A stretch of 64,000 bases of DNA from Persephonella sp. IF05-L8 (GTDB lineage Bacteria > Aquificota > Aquificia > Aquificales > Hydrogenothermaceae): contig NZ_JNLJ01000001.1 of NCBI RefSeq assembly GCF_000703045.1, positions 959,501 through 1,023,500 of the forward strand. Reading direction: 5' to 3'. Every line of letters starts with the position of its first letter. The first letter of the stretch is position 1. Made by a program: the position numbers and the translations under genes. The notes under the pieces were generated by a model that saw nothing but the letters and a program-made list of their open reading frames with translations, was not told the origin of the DNA and searched no databases. Shown piece after piece: positions 16,880 through 28,939 of this stretch.

Positions 16880-17475
16880 TGTGCCTCTATTATCGGTTTG
16901 TTGTCTATAAATATCTTTCCTGTAAAAATATCCCCTTTTTCAAATTCTCCAACCCCTGAAGGAGTACCGCACATAAGAATATCTCCATCATAAACGCTAA
17001 AATATTTTTTCATTTCCTTAATAATATTCTCAGGTTTATAAATCATATCAGCCACACTACCCGATTGCCTTAGCTGTCCATTAATCCACAGCTCCATTTT
17101 TAAACTATTTATATGCTGAGGCTCTATTCTGACAAACTTGGAAAAAACAACAGAGTTATCAAATGCCTTTGCCTTTTCCCATGGTAGTCCTTTGCTTTTT
17201 AGTCGGTTTTGCTCCTCAACAAGTGTAAGGTCTATTCCAAATCCTACACCTGCTACCTGACCCTTTCTGAAAATAAAAGAGATTTCTCCTTCATATCTGC
17301 ATTTTTTGTCTGGTTTTATAAGCTGAGTTGAGATAGAGGAGTTAGGTTTTATAAAAAATACTATTTCCTCTGGATTTTTATTTCCAAGTTCCTCAATATG
17401 CTTTGTATAGTTTCTACCTACACAGATAATTTTTGAAGGGCATATAATCTCATTTTCAAATATTACCCCTTTCAT
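16864..17475 (-). CDS. Fumarylacetoacetate hydrolase (FAH) family protein
   Basis: This 203-aa protein has the FAH-family fold signature: CVGRNYTKHIEELG near residues 18-31, YEGEISFIF (metal-binding Glu residues), GFGIDLT, AFDNSVVFSKFV and LMCGTPSGVG near the end. The family contains hydrolases, decarboxylases and isomerases acting on 2-oxo acids, including oxaloacetate tautomerase/decarboxylase and acylpyruvase. With no catabolic genes nearby, a metabolite-repair role is the most likely inference. It overlaps mqnA by 4 nt and mnmC2 by 16 nt. Confidence 0.85.
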   Translation of the reverse strand: MKGVIFENEIICPSKIICVGRNYTKHIEELGNKNPEEIVFFIKPNSSISTQLIKPDKKCRYEGEISFIFRKGQVAGVGFGIDLTLVEEQNRLKSKGLPWEKAKAFDNSVVFSKFVRIEPQHINSLKMELWINGQLRQSGSVADMIYKPENIIKEMKKYFSVYDGDILMCGTPSGVGEFEKGDIFTGKIFIDNKPIIEAQWTAK

Positions 17476-18260
17476 TTTATAACCTCAAAATCTGGTTTTT
17501 CTTCGATTAAACCCATTTCCAGCAGATAGTTTGAAAAAAGCTGAAGGCTTTCAAAATGTTGAGAAGACAGGCAAAAATCCAGATTTTTTAGATAAAATTT
17601 TGCAAAATCTGTATCAAAATCAATTTTTGATTTTTTGAGATATTTTTCCATATCCTCAAAAAACTTTTCTTTGGAAATTTTTAAAACTGATGAAAGTTTA
17701 AGTATTTCTGATTTTTTCCTCTGAAAACTCTCTTTTCTCACACACCAGAGGGCAAAAACAAAAGGCAGTTTTGTGTGTCTATACCACTCTCCAGACAGGT
17801 CTATGCTGTAAGGATATTTATCCCTGTATGCAATAGCTTCATCTCCGATTAGTAAAGCTGTATCTATCTTGTTTATATCTTTAAGGTCTGTATAAAAAAC
17901 TTTTTTGTTAAGAAATTTTTCAAACACAATTCTGGTTAGATACCTGGAGGTTTTGGAAGCAGTGGTCAGGGCTATTTCTGTTATCTGGTTAACAGGTTTT
18001 TCAGATAAAACGAGAACAGAATGAACTTTATTTAATGAGCTTATGGAAAGGTCAGGGAGTATGTAGTAATCCTTAAAGTTTTCTATATATTCTGCAGAAG
18101 ATACGAAGCCAACATCTATACTTCCTTTCCGTAAATACTGATTAATCTGTGAAGGAACTCCCTTTATAAGCTGATAATCAAAATCTGCCTTTACCCCTGT
18201 AAGTTCAAAGTTAAAGGGCAGTGTATTAAGATAATCTATCCAGCCTATTTTTAAGCTCAA
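17472..18260 (-). CDS. mqnA: Chorismate dehydratase MqnA (futalosine menaquinone pathway)
   Basis: The 262-aa protein resembles MqnA/MqnD periplasmic-binding-like enzymes. It starts with KIGWIDYLNTLPFNFEL and has GSIDVGFVSSAEY and LIGDEAIAYRD; the first motif is close to that of MqnA, which dehydrates chorismate to 3-enolpyruvyl-benzoate. This is the entry to the futalosine route of menaquinone synthesis. The other mqn genes are not in the window. It overlaps both neighbours by 4 nt (TauE permease before, FAH family after), so the four genes form one operon. Confidence 0.85.
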   Translation of the reverse strand: MSLKIGWIDYLNTLPFNFELTGVKADFDYQLIKGVPSQINQYLRKGSIDVGFVSSAEYIENFKDYYILPDLSISSLNKVHSVLVLSEKPVNQITEIALTTASKTSRYLTRIVFEKFLNKKVFYTDLKDINKIDTALLIGDEAIAYRDKYPYSIDLSGEWYRHTKLPFVFALWCVRKESFQRKKSEILKLSSVLKISKEKFFEDMEKYLKKSKIDFDTDFAKFYLKNLDFCLSSQHFESLQLFSNYLLEMGLIEEKPDFEVIK

Positions 18261-19312
18261 CCTTCCTGTTTCCTGTGTTGAAGTTTTTCAATATAAATCT
18301 CAATTAAAACTTTTAGTCTATGGGTTAACATACTAATTATAGTTCCAGCAATTAAACTTACAACTATCACAGACAGAGAGTAAATCTCTGGATGATTATG
18401 GGCGAAGTCTGAAATAGTATTATGAACAGTATGGAAGGCTTCTTTTTTCTTTTCCTTTTCAAAAAACAGTTGATAAAAACTCATTATTGAAACAGCAGAT
18501 ACCAGAGAAGCCATAATAAATTTGGTTATATTTTTGTTAATTTTTTGTCCTACGGCTGAACCAAAAACAGCACCGAAAGAGGAGCCAGCCATAAGAATTA
18601 ATGCAAGAACAATATCAACCCCATAATTCACAGTCCCATGGAAATATGTGAGAAACGAAGTTATAAAAATCATCTGGAAAAGGCTCATTCCAACAGCCCT
18701 ATGAACAGGTAAACCTGCAAGATATATCAAAGCTGGTATTACAACAAATCCACCACCCACACCCATAACAGCGGCAAGAAATCCAGAGATTAAACCTATG
18801 AAAATAGGTATCAGAATAGAAAATGTTCCAAATTCAAACTGGTATTTAAAAGGTAGATTTCCAAGAAATCTAACAACTGCACTTTTTTTCTTTTCTCCTC
18901 TTTTCTTTTTTAAAACATCTATAAACATTGTTATTCCGGTAAATGCCAGATAAAAAGCATAAAAAGACAGAACAAATGTCCTGAAATATCCTGCTTCTTC
19001 AAGTATTTTTGCCAGAAATACTCCAAATCCACCACCAACAAAACCTGAAAGTATCATAACTATGCCAAGTTTTATATCAATGTTTTTTAGCTTTAAATGG
19101 GCTAAAAATCCTGAAACGGTTGCACCTACCATCTGAGCAACTGAGGTTCCTACAGTTACGATAGGAGGGATACCAAGTTTGATTAAAGCAGGATTTAGTA
19201 TAATTCCTCCACCAATTCCAAGGAGACCTGAGAAAAATCCAACTACAATACCCAGAGCAATAATTACAAAAATATTAACTGTAACATCTGCAACCGGAAG
19301 ATATATTTCCAA
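18257..19312 (-). CDS. TauE/SafE family permease (possible sulfite/sulfur-compound exporter)
   Basis: This 351-aa protein has about eight membrane segments in two internally similar halves. Each half carries the family's glycine-rich motif: FFSGLLGIGGGIILNPAL near residue 26 and LISGFLAAVMGVGGGFVVIP in the second half, each followed by a GTS/GMS helix. TauE/SafE proteins move sulfite, sulfoacetate or other organic anions; in a sulfur-oxidising chemolithotroph sulfite export would fit, but that is inference. It is the first gene of the minus-strand set that includes mqnA. Confidence 0.85.
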   Translation of the reverse strand: MEIYLPVADVTVNIFVIIALGIVVGFFSGLLGIGGGIILNPALIKLGIPPIVTVGTSVAQMVGATVSGFLAHLKLKNIDIKLGIVMILSGFVGGGFGVFLAKILEEAGYFRTFVLSFYAFYLAFTGITMFIDVLKKKRGEKKKSAVVRFLGNLPFKYQFEFGTFSILIPIFIGLISGFLAAVMGVGGGFVVIPALIYLAGLPVHRAVGMSLFQMIFITSFLTYFHGTVNYGVDIVLALILMAGSSFGAVFGSAVGQKINKNITKFIMASLVSAVSIMSFYQLFFEKEKKKEAFHTVHNTISDFAHNHPEIYSLSVIVVSLIAGTIISMLTHRLKVLIEIYIEKLQHRKQEG

Positions 19313-19376
19313 TTAAACCTCCTTTCTCTAAATATATTAGAATATTCTAACGGAAAAACAGGAGCAGAAAGGTGAT

Positions 19377-21014
19377 ATGTCACAGGAAAAGTTAGATAGT
19401 TTGTTAAACAATAGATGGTTTGTAGCCTTATTTTTGTTTTTTACAGTTTTTATTTATTTCTGGAATATCTGGCTCAATGATATATGGATACCCAATGAAG
19501 CTTTTTATGCAGAAGCTGCACGGGAAATGTTGGAAAAAAAGGACTTTCTTGATATTTATTACAACTATGAGCCCCGTTTGAATAAACCCCCTATGACCTA
19601 CTGGTTAGTGGCTATTTCTTATTTAATTTTTGGAATAAACGAGTTCGCAACAAGATTTCCTATTGTTCTGACAGCTTTAGGTTCAAATATTTTGGTTTAT
19701 CTAATAGGTAAAGAGCTGTTTGATAGAAAAGTCGGTATTGTTGCTGCTGCTGTAATGGCTTTTAGCTTTCAGTTTGTTATAAATTCCAGATATGCTTCTC
19801 CAGAAGTGCCACTTACATTTTTTTTCACATTAACCCTTTATTTTTTTATTGTTGGGTATAGAAGAAGAAGATTTTTTTATATTTTACTTTCCTACATTGC
19901 TTTAGGGTTAACTATTTTGACTAAAGGATATCCTTATCTGATTGTAATCGGTGCTATAGTTATTTTTTATTTACTTTTTGAAAATGGTTTCAGATTAAGA
20001 GAATTCTTCAAAGATTTAAAGTTTCTCCATCTTGAGATAGGGATACCTATTGCTATTGTTATTGGTTTTAGCTGGTATGTTTATGCCTATATGAAATTTG
20101 GACAGGACTTTGTTGAGGTTACCTTACGGGAAACTATTCACAGAGCTTTAACAAAAAAATCCAAAGGATTTTCTGATTTGTTCTTCTATTTTATTGCTAT
20201 TTTATGGGGATTTCTACCCTATTCTATTATGGTTTACTACAGTACCTTTAAGGCTATAAAAGATAAGGTTAAAGGGTTGCTATTTCCTCTGGTATGGCTT
20301 TTAACAATGCTGGTTATATTCACTATAGCAAAGGGAAAAATCCCTGTTTATATTATTCAGGCACACGGGGCAATGTCCATTATGGTTGCTTATTATCTGG
20401 TTAGATATTCACCTAAAAGTAAGATTGATAAAGTCTTTTACAGTGTATCTTTATTAATTCCCGTTGCTATTGCAGTTATTGTGATAGCAGGTATGGTTTA
20501 CATATTTAAACTTGATTATATGTATTACATTGCAGCTATTTTCCCTATTCTTTATCTGGTCAGGTATAGAGAAATTAGGCTTCTTCCTTTTATATCTATG
20601 CTTGTATTGTTTTATGTGTTTGTTGTTTCTGTTTTACCTGTTGTGGAAAAATTCAGACCTTATGACAAAATTGGGATTGCGATAAATGATAATGTGCCTG
20701 AGAAAAATATTCCTTTATACGTAGAAAATCGTTTTTGGCATAATCTTCCTTTTTATGCCAGAAGAAAAGTCTATAGAGATATTCCAACAAAAAAAATTAT
20801 AAAACTCTCTACAGAAAAACCACTGCTGGCACTAATTAAACCCGAAACCTACAAAAAAATAAATGGGGCTGTAATTTTATGGGAAGGTTATCTATACAAA
20901 AAAGGAAGTGAATCCAGATTTGCAATTTTATTAAAATATGTATTTAAAGCTTTACATGGAGATTTTTCAGGATTTGAAAAAAGATATCTAATATACAAGA
21001 GGTGGGTGAGATGA
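19377..21014 (+). CDS. GT39-type membrane glycosyltransferase (ArnT/PMT-like)
   Basis: The 545-aa integral membrane protein has about 11-12 membrane segments and a soluble C-terminal tail. The first outer loop has DIWIPNEAFYAEAAREML and then LNKPPMTYWL, the pattern of lipid-phosphate-sugar-dependent transferases (ArnT, PMT; PF13231/PF02366). Such enzymes move a sugar from a polyprenyl-phosphate donor onto lipid A or protein outside the inner membrane. Acceptor and sugar are unknown. The start is an ATG with AAAGGTG just before it. It overlaps the next gene slightly. Confidence 0.85.
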   Translation: MSQEKLDSLLNNRWFVALFLFFTVFIYFWNIWLNDIWIPNEAFYAEAAREMLEKKDFLDIYYNYEPRLNKPPMTYWLVAISYLIFGINEFATRFPIVLTALGSNILVYLIGKELFDRKVGIVAAAVMAFSFQFVINSRYASPEVPLTFFFTLTLYFFIVGYRRRRFFYILLSYIALGLTILTKGYPYLIVIGAIVIFYLLFENGFRLREFFKDLKFLHLEIGIPIAIVIGFSWYVYAYMKFGQDFVEVTLRETIHRALTKKSKGFSDLFFYFIAILWGFLPYSIMVYYSTFKAIKDKVKGLLFPLVWLLTMLVIFTIAKGKIPVYIIQAHGAMSIMVAYYLVRYSPKSKIDKVFYSVSLLIPVAIAVIVIAGMVYIFKLDYMYYIAAIFPILYLVRYREIRLLPFISMLVLFYVFVVSVLPVVEKFRPYDKIGIAINDNVPEKNIPLYVENRFWHNLPFYARRKVYRDIPTKKIIKLSTEKPLLALIKPETYKKINGAVILWEGYLYKKGSESRFAILLKYVFKALHGDFSGFEKRYLIYKRWVR

Positions 21015-21757
21015 ATGAACTTTTAACACTTAACGGTAAAGAAATTCAGATTGAGCATTTTAACAGAACTCTGATGTATGGGGAAGGTGTTTTTGAGACC
21101 TTTAGATATAATGAAGGTCTACCAAAATTTATAAAAAAGCATTACCAGAGGCTTGTTAGAGGCGCTAAAACCCTTGGAATTTCTCCTATAACAGAGGAGG
21201 ATTACATCTACTATATTGAGGAAACTGTCAAACAGGCAGAAGGAAATGATTTATATGTAAAAACCATTCTGGTATCTGAAGGGAATTCTGAGTTTTCAGT
21301 ATTACCAGTATCCAGTAAACTTCTAACTATTGTAAGACCATTTAGACCTCGGCAAAAAGAAAAAATATCTTTAACTATTGCACCATTTAAGGTTCATAGC
21401 TCAGACCCGTTATTAAAAATAAAATCCACCAATTATATGAGAAATGTTTTAGGTAAAAGATACGCAAGGGAAAATGGATTTGATGATGTTGTTTTCCTAA
21501 ATGAAAACGATGAGATTACAGAAACATCCTCAGCAAATATATTCTGGATAAAGGGTAGATTTTTATACACACCTTCTGTTGATTGTGGCATTTTACCCGG
21601 TATCACAAGGGAAGTTGTAATAGAAGAAGCCAAAAAAGATGGCTGGACGGTGGTTGAAGGAAGATTTTATCTTGATGACCTGAAAAAAGCAGATTATATA
21701 TTCGTCACAAATGCCCTAAATGGTATAATTAGAGTGGGAAAATTTAATTTTATTTAG
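21011..21757 (+). CDS. pabC: Class IV aminotransferase, probable aminodeoxychorismate lyase
   Basis: This protein (about 248 aa) is a fold-type IV PLP enzyme. Seen: RTLMYGEGVFETFR near residue 20, KIKSTNYMRNVLGKR with the PLP-binding Lys, and ETSSANIFWIKG plus CGILPGITREVV at the phosphate-binding end. GEGVFET is more typical of PabC (4-amino-4-deoxychorismate to p-aminobenzoate, folate pathway) than of branched-chain or D-amino acid aminotransferases, but these families are hard to separate by eye. A GTG at 21002 is in frame; the ATG at 21011 suits the AGAGGTGG site better. Confidence 0.75.
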   Translation: MNELLTLNGKEIQIEHFNRTLMYGEGVFETFRYNEGLPKFIKKHYQRLVRGAKTLGISPITEEDYIYYIEETVKQAEGNDLYVKTILVSEGNSEFSVLPVSSKLLTIVRPFRPRQKEKISLTIAPFKVHSSDPLLKIKSTNYMRNVLGKRYARENGFDDVVFLNENDEITETSSANIFWIKGRFLYTPSVDCGILPGITREVVIEEAKKDGWTVVEGRFYLDDLKKADYIFVTNALNGIIRVGKFNFI

Positions 21758-21778
21758 TGAAAAAGGAGGAAGGTTTAA

Positions 21779-23011
21779 TTGCCCTTAATAGTCCAGAAAT
21801 ACGGAGGAACATCAGTAGGTAGTATAGAAAGAATTAAAAATGTTGCAAACAAGGTAAAAAAAGCAGTAGATGCAGGTAATAAAGTTGTTGTCGTTTCCTC
21901 TGCAATGTCAGGGGAAACAGACAGACTACTTGGCCTTACCAGAGAACTTTCCTCCAGACCAGACCCACGGGAACAGGATATGGTTGTTTCCACAGGGGAA
22001 CAGGTTGCCATTGGTCTTCTTGCAATAGCATTAAAGGAGCTTGGGATAGATGCTATAAGCCTGACAGGATGGCAGGTGCCCATTATCACTGATGATGCCC
22101 ACACAAAAGCAAGAATTCGGAAAATAGATACAAACAGAATACATGCAGAACTGGATAAAGGAAAAGTTGTTATTGTTGCAGGTTTTCAGGGAATTGATGA
22201 ATATGGAGATATTACAACTCTTGGTAGAGGCGGTTCAGATACGACTGCCGTTGCACTGGCTGCAGCTTTAAATGCAGATGTATGTGAGATATACACAGAT
22301 GTTACAGGGGTTTTCACAGCAGACCCAAGGATTGTTGAAAATGCAAGGAAAATTCCTGTGATTTCTTATGAAGAAATGATGGAAATGGCCTCATTAGGCT
22401 CAAAAGTTATGCAAATCAGGTCTGTAGAATTTGCAGCCAAATACGGCGTTAAAATACATGTAAAATCCTCATTTATTGATGAGGATGGAACATGGATAGT
22501 GGAGGAAAATGAAGAGATGGAAAGGGTAGCTGTTAGAGGCATAAGCCACGAATTAAAAGAGTCCAAAATAACGGTTGTTAAAGTTCCAGATAAACCAGGA
22601 ATTGCAGCAAAACTGTTCAAGGCACTGGGAGATAACAACATAGTTGTTGATATGATTGTCCAGAATGTATCCCACGAAGGATATACAGATATATCATTTA
22701 CCGTTAATAAAACAGATGCTGACTTTGCAGAAGAAATTGCAAAAGAAGTGGCACAGGAAGTTGGAGCTGCAGGTGTAGAGAGAAATGACAAAATAGCAAA
22801 AATCTCAGTAGTCGGTCTGGGAATGAAAACCCATGCAGGAACTGCAGGAAAAATGTTTGAGGTTCTATACAGAGAAGGAATAAACATCTATGCCATTTCA
22901 ACATCAGAAATCAAAATATCCTGTCTGATAGATGAAAAATATGCAGAACTTGCAGTAAGAGCATTACATGAAGCATTTATAGAAAATCAGGAAACAATTG
23001 TTATTGATTAG
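21779..23011 (+). CDS. lysC: Aspartate kinase
   Basis: The 410-aa enzyme makes aspartyl phosphate, the first step to lysine, threonine and methionine. Seen: [15 protein letters not shown] at the start, [34 protein letters not shown]-type core ([12 protein letters not shown]), and two C-terminal ACT domains with [15 protein letters not shown] and [13 protein letters not shown], so it is likely feedback-regulated. Length is that of monofunctional class II kinases. The start is TTG at 21779 with a very strong AAGGAGGAAGG site 5 nt before it. Confidence 0.96.
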   Translation: MPLIVQKYGGTSVGSIERIKNVANKVKKAVDAGNKVVVVSSAMSGETDRLLGLTRELSSRPDPREQDMVVSTGEQVAIGLLAIALKELGIDAISLTGWQVPIITDDAHTKARIRKIDTNRIHAELDKGKVVIVAGFQGIDEYGDITTLGRGGSDTTAVALAAALNADVCEIYTDVTGVFTADPRIVENARKIPVISYEEMMEMASLGSKVMQIRSVEFAAKYGVKIHVKSSFIDEDGTWIVEENEEMERVAVRGISHELKESKITVVKVPDKPGIAAKLFKALGDNNIVVDMIVQNVSHEGYTDISFTVNKTDADFAEEIAKEVAQEVGAAGVERNDKIAKISVVGLGMKTHAGTAGKMFEVLYREGINIYAISTSEIKISCLIDEKYAELAVRALHEAFIENQETIVID

Positions 23012-23020
23012 GAGATAAAC

Positions 23021-24454
23021 ATGAGGAAGAAAAAAATTAAAAAAGTTTTGGTTGCAAATAGAGGAGAGGTTGCAACCCGTATAATCAGAGCATGTAAAGA
23101 GCTTGGAATAAGAACAGTCGCTATTTATTCTGAAGCTGACCATAATGGTATCTGGGTTAAGAAGGCAGATGAAGCCTACATGATACCTGGCGACCCGATG
23201 AAAGCCTATCTAAACTTTTATAAAATAGTTGACCTTGCAAGACAAACCAGATGTGATGCTATACATCCCGGTTATGGATTTCTGTCTGAAAACGCAGATT
23301 TTGCAAGATACTGCCAAAAGAGAAATATCATTTTTATTGGTCCCAAACCAGAACATATAGAATTATTCGGAGACAAAATAAAATCAAAAATCGCAATGCG
23401 TGAAGTCGGCGTTCCAGTCCTGCTAGGAACAGATGAACCCATAACAGACCTTGAAGAAGCCAAAAAGGTTGCCAGAGAGATAGGATTTCCAGTTATTATC
23501 AAAGCTGCTTACGGTGGTGGCGGTAGAGGTATGAGAATAGTTGAAAAAGAAGAAGATTTTGAGGATTTATTCAAATCAGCCACCAGTGAGGCAGAAAAGT
23601 TTTTTGGAAAAGGTGATGTTTTCATAGAAAAATATGTAAAAAATCCAAGACATATAGAAATTCAAATAATGGCAGATAAGTATGGAAATGTTATTCATCT
23701 TGGAGAAAGGGATTGTTCTATACAAAGAAGACACCAGAAAGTTGTAGAGATAGCACCATCTCCCCGTCTCAGCGAAGAAGTAAGAAGGGAATTATACAGA
23801 GTTGCTGTTAAATCAATGTTCAAACTTGGGTATGAAAGTGTTGGAACTTTAGAATTTCTGGTTGATGAAGATGATAACTTTTACTTTATTGAGATGAATA
23901 CAAGACTACAGGTTGAACACACAGTTACAGAAACCATAACAGGTGTTGACCTTGTACAGAGAATGATAAGAATTGCAGAAGGAGAAAAATTACCATTCCT
24001 ACAAGAAGATATTAAGTTTAGAGGATATGCAATAGAATTCAGGATAAATGCTGAAGACCCTAACAAAAATTTTGCTCCATCCCCAGGAAGAATTACCTCT
24101 TATTACTCCCCTGGAGGTCCCGGAGTTAGAATTGATGCAGCAGTTTATAAAGATTACATAATCCCTCCATATTATGATTCTATGATTGCCAAGCTCACAG
24201 TCTGGGCTCTTACATGGGAACAAACTGTAAATAGAGCAAAAAGGGCATTGGATGAATTTCAGGTAAGAGGAGTTCCAACAAATCTGCCCCTACTCAGACA
24301 AATTGTAAGGGATAAAGACTTTATGGCAGGCAAATTTGATACAGGATATATAGATAAAAAACTGCCTAAATTTAAACTAAAACCTGAAGAAGGCGACCCA
24401 GAAGACCTTGCCACCGTTATAGCAGCGGCAATTGCTGCATACCATAGACTATAA
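23021..24454 (+). CDS. Biotin carboxylase subunit (2-oxoglutarate/pyruvate carboxylase type or AccC)
   Basis: This 477-aa enzyme carboxylates biotin using ATP and bicarbonate. Seen: KVLVANRGEVATRIIRAC, HPGYGFLSENADFA, the ATP-grasp loop AAYGGGGRGMRIV, GERDCSIQRRHQK and FIEMNTRLQVEHTVTE. The C-terminus beyond the usual AccC end (KEEGDPEDLATVIAAAIAAYH-like) resembles what I recall of the small subunit of Hydrogenobacter 2-oxoglutarate carboxylase (CfiB) and PycA. So it may serve anaplerotic CO2 fixation near the reductive TCA cycle rather than fatty acid synthesis. The large, biotin-carrying subunit is not in the window. It lies 9 nt after lysC. Confidence 0.85.
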   Translation: MRKKKIKKVLVANRGEVATRIIRACKELGIRTVAIYSEADHNGIWVKKADEAYMIPGDPMKAYLNFYKIVDLARQTRCDAIHPGYGFLSENADFARYCQKRNIIFIGPKPEHIELFGDKIKSKIAMREVGVPVLLGTDEPITDLEEAKKVAREIGFPVIIKAAYGGGGRGMRIVEKEEDFEDLFKSATSEAEKFFGKGDVFIEKYVKNPRHIEIQIMADKYGNVIHLGERDCSIQRRHQKVVEIAPSPRLSEEVRRELYRVAVKSMFKLGYESVGTLEFLVDEDDNFYFIEMNTRLQVEHTVTETITGVDLVQRMIRIAEGEKLPFLQEDIKFRGYAIEFRINAEDPNKNFAPSPGRITSYYSPGGPGVRIDAAVYKDYIIPPYYDSMIAKLTVWALTWEQTVNRAKRALDEFQVRGVPTNLPLLRQIVRDKDFMAGKFDTGYIDKKLPKFKLKPEEGDPEDLATVIAAAIAAYHRL

Positions 24455-24474
24455 ACATTAAGGAGGTTAAATAA

Positions 24475-26143
<1,669 letters not shown>

Positions 26144-26773
26144 ATACATATCTCTTTGACTTAGATGGCACCCTTATAAACTCATCAAAGGATATATCTG
26201 TAGCTGTCAATTACACATTAGAAAAATTAGGATTAACTCCCCTCCCTGAAAAAGAAATCATAAAACATGTGGGGTACGGTGGTAAAAAGCTTCTACAGGG
26301 AGTTTTATCCACACAGGACGAAGACCTTTTAGATAAAGCAGTAAAGATATTTAGAGAATACTATTTTGCAAATCCTGCTGAATATACTACGCTATATCCA
26401 TATACCGAAGAATTACTGAGAAAACTAAAAAAAGAAAATAAAAAAATAGCTGTTGTAACCAACAAGTATGAAGATATATCCAGACAGATTTTAGAAAAAC
26501 TTGGTGTTATGAGCCTGATAGACATTGTAATAGGTGGAGATACCACAGAGTATAAAAAACCCCAACCAGAACCTGTTTTATATGCAATATCTATCCTTGG
26601 TTCATCCCCAGAAAAATCAATAATGATAGGAGATAGTGAAACAGATATTATCTCAGGGAAACAGGCAGGAACAAAAACAGCTCTTGTTCTGTATGGATTT
26701 GGGAAAAAAGATATAGCCCTCTCCCATAATCCCGATTTTGTTGTAAAAACACCAGAAGAACTTTTTAGGTTAT

Positions 26774-28939
26774 TTAGCTAATAACAAGTTTACCAATATT
26801 ATAAATAATAAATGTTACTATCCATGCAGATGTTAGATTTGTTAGTATAGAAATTCCTGCCCATTTCCAGCTATTTAATTCCTGTTTTATAGCAAAAACT
26901 GTGGCCATACAGGGCGTATAAAGAAGTAAAAATACCAGAAATGAAAATGCAGTAAGTGGAGTAAATGCATTTCTAACAGCTTCTATCAAAGAAGTGTCCG
27001 TTGTTTCTTCCTCTTCTTCTATAGAAATCAGACCAAATAGGGAAACAATCTTCTTGGCTGCTTCAATATTTGCATCTATGAAGCCTTTTCCTGCCTCCAT
27101 AAGTTTTTCTTTAATATCTATCTTTTCAATTTTTTCTTCCTGAAAAGCCTCTTCAGCGTATATATTCCCCATTGTTGATATAACAACTTCCTTTGCTACG
27201 AAACCAGACATTAAAGCACCAGCAGCCTGCCATGTCCCAAAACCAAGAGGCTCAAATACAGGGGCTACAGTTTTACTAATCTTACCAAATAATGAATTCT
27301 CAGTGTCTTTAACTCCGATAGGAAAATGGAGCAAAAACCATATAACAATAGATGTGGCTAGTATGAAAGTTCCTGCTTCGTATAGGAAAGCCTTTGTTTT
27401 TATCCATGAGTTTTTAATCAGATACCTTAATGTTGGAAGTCTGTATGGTGGAAGTTCCAGAATAAAAGGATAAGACGTAGATTTAAAAACAAATCTGTTA
27501 TATATTAAAGCCACAATTACTGCCACCAACACACCAAGAAGATACAAAAACATAAGGACAAAAGCTCTATGATGGGTAAAAAATATAGTTATAAAAAATG
27601 CATAAACAGTCAGACGGGCACCACAGGACATAAAAGGTATCATCAAAACTGTGAGAATTTTTTCTTTTGGATTTTCAAGGGTTCTTGTTGCATAAACAGC
27701 AGGAACATTACATCCAAAACCTATTATCATAGGAATAAATGATTTTCCACTAAGACCAAGAACTGACATAAATCTATCCATAAGAAAGGCAGCTCTTGCC
27801 ATATAACCGCTACCTTCCAGAAATGCCATAAACATATACAGGAAAAACAAAACAGGCACAAAAACAAGCACAAAACCCACACCACCTATTATCCCATCGG
27901 TGACAAAAGACCTGAACCATGGAGAAGCACCTGCAGAATTAAGTATCTCTGCTACAAGAGGTGCAACAAATGAGCCTAACGTATTATCCAGCCAGTCCAC
28001 ATAAGGAGAGGAAAGTTCAAAAGTAAACTCAAATAAAAGCCACATTAAAACAAAGAAAATAGGTAGTCCGAATACTTTGTGAAGAAATATCTTATCTAAG
28101 ATAAGTGTTATATCTACCTCTTTAACAGGATGTTTTTTAACACATTGCTCATAAATACTTATGATTATTGAATATCTTTCTTCTACTATTATTGTTGTTG
28201 CATCTTTGTGATACAGTTTTTTTATTTCATTCTTAAATTTTTCTATAGCTTTTAGAACCTCTTCATTTATGCTCATTTCTATAAATGAGGTATTCCCTTC
28301 AATTAAAGAAAGAACAAGAAATCGCTTAGGATACAGGTCAAATAGAACAGGTTGTTTTTCCTCAATTACTTTTACTATTTTCTTCAGCTCTTCTTCAAGC
28401 TGGTCTTCAAAATGAAGAACACATTTTGGTTTTGATTTGCTCTCATAAGTCTGGATAACTGCATCTAATATCTCCTGAACACCCTCACCTTTAGCTGCAA
28501 TAGTTGGAATAGCCCTGGAACATAAAAGGCTTTCTAACTTTTTATAATCAATCTCTATACCCTTTGAAATTGCCTCATCCCACATGTTAAGGGCGATTAC
28601 CAGAGGAAGCTCCAGCTCAAGCAACTGAATTGTTAGATAAAGGTTTCTTTCAAGATTTGTTGCATCAACAACATCTATAACGACATCAGGTCTTTCTTTT
28701 ATTAAAAACTCTACAGCAACTTTTTCCTCAGCAGTATCATTACTCAGACTGTATGTCCCAGGAAGGTCTATTAGATGAATTTTATAACCTTTATACTCAA
28801 ATTCTGCCTCCTTTTTTTCTATTGTTACCCCCGGCCAGTTTCCAACATGCAGATTTGTTCCTGCTATTGCATTAATCAGTGTAGTTTTTCCTGTGTTTGG
28901 ATTACCTACAACTGCAACTTTTATAACTTTATTCTCCAT
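26774..28939 (-). CDS. feoB: Ferrous iron transport protein B
   Basis: The 721-aa inner-membrane Fe(II) importer has an N-terminal G domain with VGNPNTGKTTLIN (G1), DLPGTYSLS (G3) and NMWDEA (G4), a helical GDI-like region, and a membrane domain with the two gate motifs, including FGCNVPAVYATRTLE and SCGARLTVYAFF. GAGYMARAAFLMDRFM-type (GSGYMARAAF) and FVAKEVVISTMGNIY segments are typical. It overlaps feoA by 11 nt. No clear Fur box was seen upstream of feoA. Confidence 0.97.
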   Translation of the reverse strand: MENKVIKVAVVGNPNTGKTTLINAIAGTNLHVGNWPGVTIEKKEAEFEYKGYKIHLIDLPGTYSLSNDTAEEKVAVEFLIKERPDVVIDVVDATNLERNLYLTIQLLELELPLVIALNMWDEAISKGIEIDYKKLESLLCSRAIPTIAAKGEGVQEILDAVIQTYESKSKPKCVLHFEDQLEEELKKIVKVIEEKQPVLFDLYPKRFLVLSLIEGNTSFIEMSINEEVLKAIEKFKNEIKKLYHKDATTIIVEERYSIIISIYEQCVKKHPVKEVDITLILDKIFLHKVFGLPIFFVLMWLLFEFTFELSSPYVDWLDNTLGSFVAPLVAEILNSAGASPWFRSFVTDGIIGGVGFVLVFVPVLFFLYMFMAFLEGSGYMARAAFLMDRFMSVLGLSGKSFIPMIIGFGCNVPAVYATRTLENPKEKILTVLMIPFMSCGARLTVYAFFITIFFTHHRAFVLMFLYLLGVLVAVIVALIYNRFVFKSTSYPFILELPPYRLPTLRYLIKNSWIKTKAFLYEAGTFILATSIVIWFLLHFPIGVKDTENSLFGKISKTVAPVFEPLGFGTWQAAGALMSGFVAKEVVISTMGNIYAEEAFQEEKIEKIDIKEKLMEAGKGFIDANIEAAKKIVSLFGLISIEEEEETTDTSLIEAVRNAFTPLTAFSFLVFLLLYTPCMATVFAIKQELNSWKWAGISILTNLTSAWIVTFIIYNIGKLVIS

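Noticed and set aside
22366-22887. A 173-codon minus-strand frame opposite lysC
   Set aside because: Shadow of the well-supported aspartate kinase; composition typical of antisense frames.
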